Part shown: piece by piece, positions 42,371 through 50,171 of the stretch | Layout: every line of letters begins with the position of its first letter | Position numbering within the stretch: the first letter of the stretch is position 1 | Origin: a virus | Length of the DNA: 54,439 nucleotides | Virus record (IMG/VR): IMGVR_UViG_3300025102_000037 | Coordinates: 1-54,439 of that record | Strand: one strand, 5' to 3' | The notes under the pieces: generated by a model | The model's database searches: none | What the model saw: only the letters and a program-made list of their open reading frames with translations | What the model was told of the DNA's origin: nothing | Program-made: the position numbers and the translations under genes

Positions 42371-42405
42371 GAATACTACTCAGGAAACTGGGTAGTATTC
42401 TTTTT
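42371..42405 (+). terminator. Intrinsic terminator before second RNA polymerase gene
   Basis: GAATACTAC pairs perfectly with GTAGTATTC; an inner CAG-GAAA-CTG hairpin extends the stem, and five Ts follow. The element ends 19 bases before the RNA polymerase start, so transcripts from the promoter at 41011 should mostly stop here unless antitermination or a different polymerase is used. Confidence 0.9.
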
Positions 42406-42423
42406 CCAACATAAGGAGTATGC

Positions 42424-44862
42424 ATGCTTTGGGATAAACTGTCTTATGAAGAACAGCAAAGAAGAATTGATATCGAATCTACTATGGAAGAGGAGACGTT
42501 GTTATCTTCTATCCAAAAGTATTGGGATGATTATGACAGGGCACCCGATGAGGGTATCCCTGAACAAAAACTATTAGATGATTTTATTGATGAGCTAGCT
42601 CCCCAGTATCAGGAGTGGATTGATAAGGTATCTGATAGTCCTAAGTGTCCGCAGTGGGTCTACCCATTATTTGCATTAGGTGCTCACAAGATGGCAGACC
42701 TAACGCTTAGATCTGTGATGCGACTGTGGCTAAACAGTAATGCTTTCAAAGAAGACAGCGATGGTATTGTACACCCACCACTTGCACAGCATGTGGTTAG
42801 AATGATATCTAAAGATGCAGTAAATATTATTGCTTATCAGCTAGCTAAAGAAGAACACAGAGATGACTGGCAAAGACAGTCTAAGTTTATTAAAAACTGG
42901 TCAGAAAAAAGATGTATTGCTTTTGCTACTAAGATGGCAAAGATTCCAGACATGACGCTCAAACAGAAGGATGACTTTGGTCATCACATGTTGCGTATTG
43001 CAGAAGCTTCTGGCGTAGTGCAGACTACTAAACGCAGCAAGCGCAGGGGTAGAGGGTGGACTCATGCATTGCATGTAGAGTTTAGCCCTGCTATCCTAGC
43101 CTATCTTAATGAACGACACAAGCTAATGGAAACATCTATGCTTGTATATCGTCCAATGATTATACCCCCTGTTGAGCACAACTTAGATAGTTCCGGTGGG
43201 TATCTTCACCACTGGATTCGTAAAGAAGTTGTACATAGATATGTCTCTGAGTATGCAGAAGATAAAGTTGTACACCAAAAACACTCAGAGCCGTCACAGT
43301 TTGTGCTTGATGGTGTCAATGCTATGATGCAAACGGAATGGACAGTCAATGACAGAGTGTTAGAAGTTATGGAAAACATGTTTAAGTCAAACAATCAATT
43401 AGCTAATCTACCTGCATATAACTTTGATGAGTTCTCATATAATGAACCGTACCCTGAAGATGGGCCGAAAGATGTGCAGGCTAAATGGTGTCAGCGTAGA
43501 GAAGAGATGTACAGTAATTGGTTTAAACAAGAGCAGGCTAGAGCTAGAATGTTAGTTCGCTTGACTCTTGCTAAGAAGATGCAGAAGTATCAATTCTTTT
43601 ACATGCCAATGACGCTCGACTTCCGGGGGCGAGCGTACACTACATGTGAGTTACTGTCTCATCAAAGCTCTGACTTTGATAAAGCATTGATTCATTTTGC
43701 TGAGCCTGTAAAACAAACAGATCGTGGATTGTATTGGGTTAAAGTTCATGCTGCTAATATGTTTGATCAAGATAAACTTTCTTTTGATGAGAGAGTAGAG
43801 TGGGTAGATGATAACATGGATATGCTTCAAGCAATTAATGATGATCCCTACTCTAATAAAGAGTGGGTATCAGATAAAAAGAAAAAGAATCCATCATTCC
43901 AAAGGCTTGCTGCTGTGTTTGAAGTATGCCGTACAGATGGGTTGACTCAGTTAGCACCGCAGATGGATGGCGCATGCAATGGTTCGCAGCACTGGGCTGC
44001 TATCATGGGTGATAAGGTAATTGGTGCATTAACTAATGTGTTACCTGAAGACAAACCACAAGATCTGTACCAATTTATTGCAGATAAAACTACTGACTAT
44101 TGTCGAAAAAATACTAAGAATATTTCTTGGTGTGAAGACTTCCTTGAGTATTGGCCTGAAGGTATTGATCGTGCTGTAACCAAACGACCTACTATGTGTG
44201 ACGCATATGGGCTAACATTTTATGGTATTCAAAAGTATATTAAGATTGAAGGTCATGTTGACTGGGTGCCCAAGGAAAAACAAGGTGGAGCTATTGTAGA
44301 GTTAGCCCGAGCAATCCAGCATGGGCTAGGTGAGGCATTGCAGGAGCCCAATCGTGGCAAGGAATGGCTCAAGGAATGTGCTGAGATATGTGGTAATGCT
44401 GGCTTTCACCTAGAGTACACTGTCCCTAGTGGCTTTAAAGTAGTACATGCATACTACCAGATTAAAAAGAGAAGATCATTAGCGTCACTCTTTAACCACA
44501 AAGAACTTATATTTTGGAATGTTTCTAAAGAAGTGAATAGAGATAAAGCAATGCTTGGTATACCACCAAACTACATACACTCACTAGATGCAAGCCATAT
44601 GTTCTGCACTGTAAAACAAATGATTAATGCGGGTATTGAAAGATTCAGTATGATCCATGATTCGTATGGTTGTCCCGCACCATATGTGGATATGATGAAT
44701 CAATTTATTAGAGATGAGTTTTTAAAAATGCACAAGGAGAATCAACTTGAAGTATTCAAACGATGCGTCGAAGCAACCACGGGGGTCACACTCCCTGATG
44801 TCCCAGACAGAAGAGACATGGAACTCGAGCGAGTCTTGGACTCCAAGTACTTCTTTTCATGA
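42424..44862 (+). CDS. T7-type single-subunit RNA polymerase, 812 residues
   Basis: All signature motifs match T7 RNA polymerase (883 residues): DFRGR at 399-403, motif A QMDGACNGSQH with D515, motif B RAVTKRPTMCDAYG with R583, K587, Y595, G596 (canonical spacing), PPNYIHSLDASH, and motif C MIHDSYG with D746. About 400 residues precede DxxGR, so the N-terminal promoter-binding domain is present. Starts at an ATG with AAGGAG. It should drive phage middle or late promoters. Its gene lies just after a terminator, and its 3' end overlaps the next gene. This is the second cytoplasmic-type polymerase in the window and is more canonical than the 594-residue enzyme. Confidence 0.95.
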   Translation: MLWDKLSYEEQQRRIDIESTMEEETLLSSIQKYWDDYDRAPDEGIPEQKLLDDFIDELAPQYQEWIDKVSDSPKCPQWVYPLFALGAHKMADLTLRSVMRLWLNSNAFKEDSDGIVHPPLAQHVVRMISKDAVNIIAYQLAKEEHRDDWQRQSKFIKNWSEKRCIAFATKMAKIPDMTLKQKDDFGHHMLRIAEASGVVQTTKRSKRRGRGWTHALHVEFSPAILAYLNERHKLMETSMLVYRPMIIPPVEHNLDSSGGYLHHWIRKEVVHRYVSEYAEDKVVHQKHSEPSQFVLDGVNAMMQTEWTVNDRVLEVMENMFKSNNQLANLPAYNFDEFSYNEPYPEDGPKDVQAKWCQRREEMYSNWFKQEQARARMLVRLTLAKKMQKYQFFYMPMTLDFRGRAYTTCELLSHQSSDFDKALIHFAEPVKQTDRGLYWVKVHAANMFDQDKLSFDERVEWVDDNMDMLQAINDDPYSNKEWVSDKKKKNPSFQRLAAVFEVCRTDGLTQLAPQMDGACNGSQHWAAIMGDKVIGALTNVLPEDKPQDLYQFIADKTTDYCRKNTKNISWCEDFLEYWPEGIDRAVTKRPTMCDAYGLTFYGIQKYIKIEGHVDWVPKEKQGGAIVELARAIQHGLGEALQEPNRGKEWLKECAEICGNAGFHLEYTVPSGFKVVHAYYQIKKRRSLASLFNHKELIFWNVSKEVNRDKAMLGIPPNYIHSLDASHMFCTVKQMINAGIERFSMIHDSYGCPAPYVDMMNQFIRDEFLKMHKENQLEVFKRCVEATTGVTLPDVPDRRDMELERVLDSKYFFS

Positions 44863-45154
44863 GTTGGTGGAGATCTGGTGGTATGATGCGGAAACTTGTG
44901 GCGGCCCCGGTTGGGTTGACCGCGATGATGCTACTGATTATATTTATGGTGATCTTCCTACTATTAAATCTGTTGGCTTTCTTTGTGCTATTACCGATAC
45001 TCATTATTCTATTACCGACAATGTGGGTCACAACCAAATTGGCGGGGTCACAAAGATCCCCCTCGGTATGGTAAAGGAAGTGTATTACTTAGAAAGGACT
45101 AATGATGACACACTTAATAATCAATTCGGAAGGCGACATGGAGAAGGGAATTGA
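44798..45154 (+). CDS. Conserved-looking small phage protein, 118 residues
   Basis: The frame carries a recognisable phage pattern: LVEIWWYDAETCGGPGWVD, then SVGFLCAITDTHYSITD, GGVTKIPLGMVKEVYYLER. Proteins with this ExxWxDA...GFL...D.ggv.kIP layout are common near phage replication genes; function unknown. The start is uncertain: ATG 44798 lies inside the RNA polymerase gene; TTG/GTG starts at 44864-44867 directly after that gene are alternatives. The downstream gene starts before this one ends. Another frame here encodes a hydrophobic peptide, rejected as a shadow. Confidence 0.6.
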   Translation: MSQTEETWNSSESWTPSTSFHELVEIWWYDAETCGGPGWVDRDDATDYIYGDLPTIKSVGFLCAITDTHYSITDNVGHNQIGGVTKIPLGMVKEVYYLERTNDDTLNNQFGRRHGEGN

Positions 45155-45362
45155 AGAAGCAACTAAACTGGCAAAGATTGATGGCAGTAGTCTAACACTA
45201 GAGCTACCATCAGAACCGTTTGCTAAAGTGTTTATGGAAAATATGTTCGTAGCCTTTGTTGAGGCTGGTGTAAAGAAAGATACTAACATGCAGTTGAACG
45301 TAATGTTCCCTGTAGAGGAGGATATGGATGAAGAAGAAAGCGATGGAGCAGGCGAAGAGTAA
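45102..45362 (+). CDS. Hypothetical acidic 86-residue protein
   Basis: Two adjacent ATG codons (45102, 45105) follow AAAGGA; the second has better spacing. Sequence is helical then acidic, ending in EEDMDEEESDGAGEE. The middle (LELPSEPFAKVFMENMFVAFVEAGVKK) could be an amphipathic fold. The gene overlaps the preceding and following ones. No family recognised. Confidence 0.6.
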   Translation: MMTHLIINSEGDMEKGIEEATKLAKIDGSSLTLELPSEPFAKVFMENMFVAFVEAGVKKDTNMQLNVMFPVEEDMDEEESDGAGEE

Positions 45363-45663
45363 GCCTGCTACTAAGTTCTTTCACAAGGGAGAATGGTTTG
45401 ACGTTCTCGAAGTGAAAGAGTATAATAAGGATGAGCTCAATGCTCTGCAACAATTGCATATTGATGGTCTTGTTGACCTGTATGCATCGCGTAAAGCTGA
45501 GGCTTGTAAGTACAAGCACATTGCTGATGAGAAAGGTCAGTTCATTTCGGCTGAATATATTGAGGGCTCAGAAAGAATGGTAGATCTACCTTCCCATGTT
45601 GATCAATGGAAAGATGACTACAAACGGAGATTTAGAAATGGCAAGAGTACTCGTAATAGGTGA
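45328..45663 (+). CDS. Hypothetical 111-residue basic protein
   Basis: ATG with a strong AGGAGGA site six bases upstream, inside the preceding gene. Basic N terminus (MKKKAMEQAKSKPATKFFHK) and a mixed helical body; C terminus again basic (YKRRFRNGKSTRNR). No motifs of known enzymes. Overlaps the phosphoesterase gene start by 26 nt. Possibly nucleic-acid-binding by composition. Confidence 0.65.
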   Translation: MKKKAMEQAKSKPATKFFHKGEWFDVLEVKEYNKDELNALQQLHIDGLVDLYASRKAEACKYKHIADEKGQFISAEYIEGSERMVDLPSHVDQWKDDYKRRFRNGKSTRNR

Positions 45664-46321
45664 TACCCACTGTCCAGCCATGGACCTTGGGTATCCAAAC
45701 TTCCTAGAAGAAATGGCTCAGCAATGGGAGACTGATACCGTAGTTCATATCGGTGATGTCGTTGACTGGGCCAGTATTTCTTACCACGAGAAGATGCCGG
45801 GGTTTGATAACCCAGCCTTGGAATACCAGAAAGCTCTGGATCAAGTGCAGATGTTGTACAAGTTATTCCCTAAGGCTACTGTTATGACCGGCAATCATGA
45901 CGATCTACCCCGGAGACAGATGACTACTGTTGGCCTACCTGAAGAATGCTTAGTAGACTATAACTATTTATGGCAAACTCCGGGGTGGCAATGGAGGCCA
46001 AGATATGATTCTTACAATATTGATGGGGTTATATATCGCCATGGTGATTGCGGTCGTGGTGGCAAGTACGCTGCCCTAAACAATGCTATGGATAATTTTA
46101 ATTCTTATGTCCAAGGTCACACACACTCACTGTCTGGTGTTAACTACTATCGTAATGAAGGTGGTAAAGTCTTTGGTATGAATGTTGGTTGCGGTGTTGA
46201 CCATGATCAACTTGCTATGTATTATGCTAGACGTTATAATGCTAAACCTATCTTGGGTTGTGGTATTGTATTAGATGGTAAGTATGCATACTGGGAGCCT
46301 TACGATGGCGTTACGGGATAA
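45638..46321 (+). CDS. Calcineurin-like metallophosphoesterase
   Basis: 227 residues from the ATG at 45638 (CGGAGA upstream). All metallophosphoesterase signatures are present in order: GDTH at residues 8-11, GDVVD at 39-43, GNHDD at 85-89 and GHTH at 160-163, forming a di-metal site. The family hydrolyses phosphomonoesters or diesters (nucleotides, 2',3'-cyclic ends, protein or RNA phosphates). Phage members are frequent in DNA metabolism clusters, but the substrate here cannot be told. The end overlaps the next gene by 17 nt. Confidence 0.9.
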   Translation: MARVLVIGDTHCPAMDLGYPNFLEEMAQQWETDTVVHIGDVVDWASISYHEKMPGFDNPALEYQKALDQVQMLYKLFPKATVMTGNHDDLPRRQMTTVGLPEECLVDYNYLWQTPGWQWRPRYDSYNIDGVIYRHGDCGRGGKYAALNNAMDNFNSYVQGHTHSLSGVNYYRNEGGKVFGMNVGCGVDHDQLAMYYARRYNAKPILGCGIVLDGKYAYWEPYDGVTG

Positions 46322-46580
46322 CCTTAGAGACAAATGGTTTAAGGGTAATAAGGGTAGAACTAAAGACAGAGATGTTAGGTTCAATCGCCCCGGTGTAGGT
46401 GGTAGCCACAAGTGGAAACCAACTAATATGAACGATCAGAATGGTAAAGGTTCTGAACGAAGAGAAAAAATTATATCTTCTGAAGAAGAAGACTTGCGTT
46501 GGAAGCTTGCTTTTGGTAAAATATCTGAACAAGAATACAACGAAGCCATGGAGAAATTAAATGGCGAAGAATCAGATTGA
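46305..46580 (+). CDS. Hypothetical 91-residue basic protein
   Basis: Start ATG at 46305 overlaps the phosphoesterase end and has GGGAG upstream. N-terminal half very basic (LRDNLRDKWFKGNKGRTKDR), Gly/Asn-rich middle (RPGVGGSHKWKPTNMNDQNG), acidic helical C terminus (SEEEDLRWKLAFGKISEQE). Its end overlaps a 37-residue basic gene. Possibly RNA/DNA binding. Not recognised. Confidence 0.6.
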   Translation: MALRDNLRDKWFKGNKGRTKDRDVRFNRPGVGGSHKWKPTNMNDQNGKGSERREKIISSEEEDLRWKLAFGKISEQEYNEAMEKLNGEESD

Positions 46581-46674
46581 TAACAATACTGTTGCCCGTA
46601 TGAAGAAGGCGGGAAGAACTCGTCGGCAACATAAGAACAAGTATGGTCAGCGTAAGGCTGGCAGAAAGAACTGA
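46561..46674 (+). CDS. Tiny basic protein, 37 residues
   Basis: MAKNQIDNNTVARMKKAGRT continues with RRQHKNKYGQRKAGRKN: roughly 13 Lys/Arg. Starts with GAGAAAT upstream inside the preceding gene and stops nine bases before the SSB gene. Too short for a family call; composition suggests nucleic-acid binding, for instance a partner of the SSB encoded next. Confidence 0.5.
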   Translation: MAKNQIDNNTVARMKKAGRTRRQHKNKYGQRKAGRKN

Positions 46675-46683
46675 GGTAATTAT

Positions 46684-47199
46684 ATGAATGATCCTACAAA
46701 AGTTTTTAACACACACACGTTAGATGTGAAATGGTCACATCTGCATCGTCCCGATGACAAGTTTGGTGCTCCCGGCAACCACAACATCACTGTTGTCGTT
46801 GACGATCAGCTGCAGAAGCAGCTCGATGAAATCCAATCAGCTCTTGGTGGTAAGAAGATCAATGGTATGTATGAACAAGAAGGCGTTAACTCAATCAAAG
46901 TTAAGTCTACGATCTTTACCAACCCACCAGAGAATGGCGGAGAGAAGAAGGATTGCTACCCCTGTGTAGATGCTAACACCCAACCAACTGAGGCTGTGCC
47001 TTTCGGTGGTGACAAGGTGCGGCTTCGTCTTAAGCCTATGCTTCTCAAACGAGATGGCTCTGTATCATTCTTCTTGAATGGTGTCCAGATCATTGAGAAG
47101 GGTGAACAACAGCAAGGTAGCGGCTTTGCTAAGACTGAAGGATACGATGGCTCTGAGGCCACCGCTCCTGAGGTTGAGACTCAAGACACCCCGTTCTAA
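46684..47199 (+). CDS. Single-stranded DNA-binding protein (T7 gp2.5-like)
   Basis: 171 residues after GAGGT. An OB-fold-like beta pattern (LDVKWSHLHRPDDKFGAPGN, NITVVVDDQL, IKVKSTIFTNP, KVRLRLKPMLL, VSFFLNGVQIIEKG) is followed by a linker and an acidic tail ending in TQDTPF with a terminal phenylalanine. T7 gp2.5 also ends in an acidic tail with a final Phe, which contacts DNA polymerase and helicase. The gene lies at the start of the replication module and overlaps the RusA gene by one base. N4 RNAP II also needs a phage SSB, relevant to the short polymerase here. Confidence 0.85.
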   Translation: MNDPTKVFNTHTLDVKWSHLHRPDDKFGAPGNHNITVVVDDQLQKQLDEIQSALGGKKINGMYEQEGVNSIKVKSTIFTNPPENGGEKKDCYPCVDANTQPTEAVPFGGDKVRLRLKPMLLKRDGSVSFFLNGVQIIEKGEQQQGSGFAKTEGYDGSEATAPEVETQDTPF

Positions 47200-47579
47200 T
47201 GGAGTGGTCCTTTCCCATTAGTCCTGTTGCGGCTAGTAGACCCCGTGTGTCAAAGCACGGGGCCTACTTCGCCGGACCCTACAAGAACTTTCGACGCGAA
47301 GCAGCGGAGATTGTAGACGATGTATTGGGAGAATGGGAGCCGTTGTCTGGTCCACTGACTGTAGATCTTGAACTGTTTATTGGCAGACCTAAGACTACTA
47401 AGTTAGATGCACCAAGAGCGGACATTGATAATTTTGTAAAGGCTATCTTTGATGTCATGAATGGTAAACTATGGGATGATGACTCACAAGTAATTAAACT
47501 ATACGCTACTAAACAATGGGCTGAAGATGCAAATGGATATTTTGTTTTGGGAATTAACAAGGAGAAACCCAATGAGTGA
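47199..47579 (+). CDS. rusA: RusA-like Holliday junction resolvase
   Basis: 126 residues starting on the SSB stop. The RusA signature is clear: a basic N-terminal strand (SFPISPVAASRPRVSKHG), then PRADIDNFVKAIFDVMNGKLWDDDSQ, with D75/D77, K81, D85 and the DDD cluster at 93-95 matching the catalytic acids of this dimeric enzyme. It would resolve branched DNA formed in replication and recombination before packaging. Length is typical for the family (about 120 residues). T7 uses endonuclease I for this role, so this is an alternative module. Confidence 0.92.
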   Translation: MEWSFPISPVAASRPRVSKHGAYFAGPYKNFRREAAEIVDDVLGEWEPLSGPLTVDLELFIGRPKTTKLDAPRADIDNFVKAIFDVMNGKLWDDDSQVIKLYATKQWAEDANGYFVLGINKEKPNE

Positions 47580-47817
47580 TTGTAAAGAAAATAAATGCAG
47601 TGCTGAAGACTGCGTGAATCAAGCTGCTGTGTATTTGAGCGAGTTTGCAACTGTCGATAATGATTTCTTTGTTAACAAGATTGCCAATGGTTATCTTGTA
47701 AAGATTGATGGCAAAGATCATCATGACAATTGGATTAATAAACAGTTCGCCATGCCAACGATTGCATGTGTTGAACAAACCTTTGTCGCATGGGCAGAGC
47801 ACAAGCGGGACAGCTAA
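47572..47817 (+). CDS. Hypothetical 81-residue protein
   Basis: ATG with AAGGAGA upstream, overlapping the RusA end by eight bases. Starts MSDCKENKCSAEDCVNQAAV with three early cysteines, then FFVNKIANGYLVKIDGKDHHDNW, a strand/turn pattern, and ends HKRDS. The region NGYLVKI-DG--W is common in small phage DUF proteins. Function unknown. It is followed by the tRNA pair. Confidence 0.6.
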   Translation: MSDCKENKCSAEDCVNQAAVYLSEFATVDNDFFVNKIANGYLVKIDGKDHHDNWINKQFAMPTIACVEQTFVAWAEHKRDS

Positions 47818-47822
47818 CCGCA

Positions 47823-47895
47823 GGCTCCATAGCCCAACGGCAGAGGCAGTGGACTTAAAATCCATCCAGTCCGGGTTCGAATCCCGGTGGAGCTA
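47823..47895 (+). tRNA. tRNA-Leu (anticodon UAA), short variable arm
   Basis: Acceptor GGCTCCA/TGGAGCT (first pair G-U), D stem GCC/GGC, anticodon stem GTGGA/TCCAT with loop CTTAAAA (anticodon TAA), variable region CCAGT of only five bases, T stem CCGGG/CCCGG with TTCGAAT loop, discriminator A. CCA is not encoded. Leucine tRNAs normally have a long variable arm, so this is an atypical class I form; UAA would read UUA and UUG codons, abundant in the AT-rich structural genes. Confidence 0.85.
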
Positions 47896-47898
47896 TTT

Positions 47899-47972
47899 GC
47901 TTTTGTAGCTCAATTGGATAGAGCAACTGCCTTCTAAGCAGTAGGTTGCAAGTTCGAGTCTTGCCAAGAGCG
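47899..47972 (+). tRNA. tRNA-Arg (anticodon UCU)
   Basis: Acceptor GCTTTTG/CAAGAGC (one G-T pair), D arm GCTC/GAGC, anticodon stem ACTGC/GCAGT with loop CTTCTAA (anticodon TCT), variable AGGTT, T stem GCAAG/CTTGC with TTCGAGT loop, discriminator G. CCA is not encoded. It decodes AGA/AGG; AGA is by far the most used arginine codon in the structural genes. Three bases separate it from the tRNA-Leu. Confidence 0.93.
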
Positions 47973-47976
47973 TTAT

Positions 47977-48010
47977 GTGTCACCCAGTCGGTAGGGTGGC
48001 ACATTTATTT
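47977..48010 (+). terminator. Terminator after the tRNA pair
   Basis: GTGTCACCC pairs with GGGTGGCAC (one G-T pair) around AGTCGGTA and is followed by ATTTATTTT. It starts four bases after the tRNA-Arg, fitting a transcription end or 3' processing signal for the tRNA transcript. Confidence 0.7.
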
Positions 48011-48023
48011 TAGGAGATAACAT

Positions 48024-48467
48024 ATGTTATTAGAATTATTGTTGGCTGGTCTTAGTGGACCAGACTTTGTAGATCAAGTTGATGTTGGTGATGTGTCAGA
48101 AGACTTTCAATGGACGGGTAGCTTTGTAGCTTCCTACTTCTTGGATGAAGAAACTTCGACAGAATTGTTTGTGTATACATTCTCAAACGATGCAACGTCT
48201 GACATTGCAATCTTTGATCTTGTAATTGACGATACAATTACTTGGAATGTTGAAGTGAGCCCCGGTGAAACTGTTAGCTACAGCTACGTTACTGACGATG
48301 TGTATGGCTATGAGTATCAGTCGGCGGTTCTCTTCAATGCTGAAGAAGGATCGTATGATTTTTTTACTACGATTGGGACTCAGTTCGAAGGTAATGTTAT
48401 TCCTGCCCCCGGTGCTCTGGCTATGCTTGGGCTCGCTGGCTTCGGTAGGAGAAATAGAAAGGAATAA
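48024..48467 (+). CDS. Protein with PEP-CTERM-like C-terminal sorting signal
   Basis: 147 residues, AGGAG before the ATG. The C terminus reads IPAPGALAMLGLAGFGRR then NRKE: a PxP motif, a short hydrophobic span and a basic cluster at the very end, which is the tripartite layout of PEP-CTERM signals cut by exosortase in Gram-negative bacteria. The body is an acidic beta-rich domain (FQWTGSFVASYFLDEETSTE, LFVYTFSNDA, YSYVTDDVYGYEYQSAVLF). The N terminus (MLLELLLAGLSG) is only weakly signal-like and lacks positive residues. The last 60 bases are GC-richer than the rest. The protein may be displayed on or secreted from the infected cell. It lies directly before the primase-helicase gene. An exosortase is not encoded here and must come from the host. 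Confidence 0.65.
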   Translation: MLLELLLAGLSGPDFVDQVDVGDVSEDFQWTGSFVASYFLDEETSTELFVYTFSNDATSDIAIFDLVIDDTITWNVEVSPGETVSYSYVTDDVYGYEYQSAVLFNAEEGSYDFFTTIGTQFEGNVIPAPGALAMLGLAGFGRRNRKE

Positions 48468-48469
48468 GT

Positions 48470-50155
48470 ATGAGTGTTTGTACTCATCACGAACCCTGTC
48501 CTCAATGTAGGGGGCAGGGTCGTGATCAAACGGGAGACAATCTTGCTGTCTATGATGATGGTCACAAGTATTGTTTCGCATGTGGATATTGGGAAGGAGA
48601 TAAACCCATGAATGATATGAAACCAGAACCTGTTTATGATGAAGATTGGAAGCCCTACAAAGGTGCTTGTCAAGTTCTTTCGCATCGTGGAATCAAAGAA
48701 GATGTGACTAAGAAGTTTGACTATCAATCTGCAAACATGAACGGTAAAGATGTAGAGATTGCTAACTACTACAGAGATGGAGAGCTGATTGCTCAGAAGT
48801 TGCGTGGTCCTGATAAGCAATTCAAATGGATAGGTAAAGCAAATAACCTTCCGTTGTATGGACAATGGCTGTGGCCTTCCAAGGGTGGCAAGAAACTTGT
48901 CATTACCGAGGGAGAAGTCGATGCATTGACTGTCTGCCAAATCAATGGCGGCTGGCCTGTAGTCTCATTACCAACGGGAGCACAAGGTGCTTTGAAATCT
49001 ATCAAAGATAACTTGGAGTTTGTTAACTCGTATGATGAAGTCATCCTTATGTTTGATGAAGATGAGCCGGGAAGAGATGCGGCTAAGAAGGTAGCTGAGA
49101 CATTGCCTCCGGGTAAATGCAAGATTGCTAACCTGCCATTCAACGATCCAAACGATTGCTTGCTTGCAGGTAAGAGTAAAGAAGTTATGACTGCTATGTG
49201 GAACGCACAGCATTACAGCCCCGACGAGATCTTGCACATCTCTAACATTAATCTTAATGAAGATACTGAACAGAGTGTGTTCTCTTACCCTTGGGGCAAC
49301 ATGAACAAGTTCTTGATTGGTCAACGATCAGGAGAAATTACTCTCTGGACATCGGGTACTGGCTCAGGTAAGTCTACTATCATTCGTGAAATCATTTGGG
49401 ATCATCTCAAACGAGGACGCAAGTGCGGTGCTATCATGCTAGAAGAATCACCCAAAGAAACTATTGAAGATATTATCTCTTTGATTATCAACAAGCCTGT
49501 TCGATCTATTCGTGCTGAACGATTGATGCACAAGCTTATGGAATCAGAAGGTCAAGATGTATTGGCTACCAATGAGATTGATACTTTCAATGACGCAGAG
49601 TACCATGATGCTTTGGCTAAGCTGGGCAAGACTGGGTTCTATATCTATGATCACCTTGGTAACAACGGTGTAGAAAACCTTGTGCAACGCCTAGAGTTCA
49701 TGGCTGTGTCTCTTGGTATTGAGGTTATTGTTCTTGACCACATCACTGCTGCCGCTACTGGTATGCTTGGTTCTATGAATGATAACGAACGACTGTTGAT
49801 TGACAGTCTTATGAAAGAGTTGCGATCACTTGTGTCACGCACTGGCGTACACATTCACATTGTATCTCAGCTTGTCAAGAATGGCAAGGCGTTTGAAGAA
49901 GGCGAACGTATTACTATGCAGGATCTTAGAGGCTCAGGCTCTCTTGCTTCTGTACCTAATACTGTTATCGCATTGGAGCGTAACCGACAAGACCCAGATG
50001 AGGTAGTCAAGAACACAACTACAGTTCGTGTCTTGAAGAATCGTCTGACTGGTAAGTGCGGCGTAGCTTCAGCTCTCTACTACAATCATAACTGCGGTAG
50101 ACTGGAGGAAGTCGAGTATCAGGAATCTGATGCAGGCAACGTATCGTTTAACTAA
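48470..50155 (+). CDS. Primase-helicase (T7 gp4-like)
   Basis: 561 residues, close to T7 gp4 (566). Zinc finger: C10, C13, C35, C38 (CPQC and CFAC, as in T7). TOPRIM primase core: LVITEGEVDALTV with E147 and D151, and an MFDEDEPGRDA segment at about 194-204. Helicase (RecA-like): Walker A SGTGSGKST at 295-303, an EESPKETIEDI segment, VIVLDHI (Walker B type) and later HIVSQL and LRGSGSL motifs. It unwinds DNA and makes primers at the fork. Followed 16 nt later by DNA polymerase, its partner. All motifs are intact. Confidence 0.95.
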   Translation: MSVCTHHEPCPQCRGQGRDQTGDNLAVYDDGHKYCFACGYWEGDKPMNDMKPEPVYDEDWKPYKGACQVLSHRGIKEDVTKKFDYQSANMNGKDVEIANYYRDGELIAQKLRGPDKQFKWIGKANNLPLYGQWLWPSKGGKKLVITEGEVDALTVCQINGGWPVVSLPTGAQGALKSIKDNLEFVNSYDEVILMFDEDEPGRDAAKKVAETLPPGKCKIANLPFNDPNDCLLAGKSKEVMTAMWNAQHYSPDEILHISNINLNEDTEQSVFSYPWGNMNKFLIGQRSGEITLWTSGTGSGKSTIIREIIWDHLKRGRKCGAIMLEESPKETIEDIISLIINKPVRSIRAERLMHKLMESEGQDVLATNEIDTFNDAEYHDALAKLGKTGFYIYDHLGNNGVENLVQRLEFMAVSLGIEVIVLDHITAAATGMLGSMNDNERLLIDSLMKELRSLVSRTGVHIHIVSQLVKNGKAFEEGERITMQDLRGSGSLASVPNTVIALERNRQDPDEVVKNTTTVRVLKNRLTGKCGVASALYYNHNCGRLEEVEYQESDAGNVSFN

Positions 50156-50171
50156 TAGGAGGAAGAGTCTC

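Noticed and set aside
44859-45074. Very hydrophobic 71-residue frame starting on the RNA polymerase stop (ATGA)
   Set aside because: The overlapping frame encodes a recognisable phage protein (WWYDAETCGGPGW...KIP). The hydrophobic run is best explained as a shadow of its codon pattern, although an overlapping membrane gene is not fully excluded.
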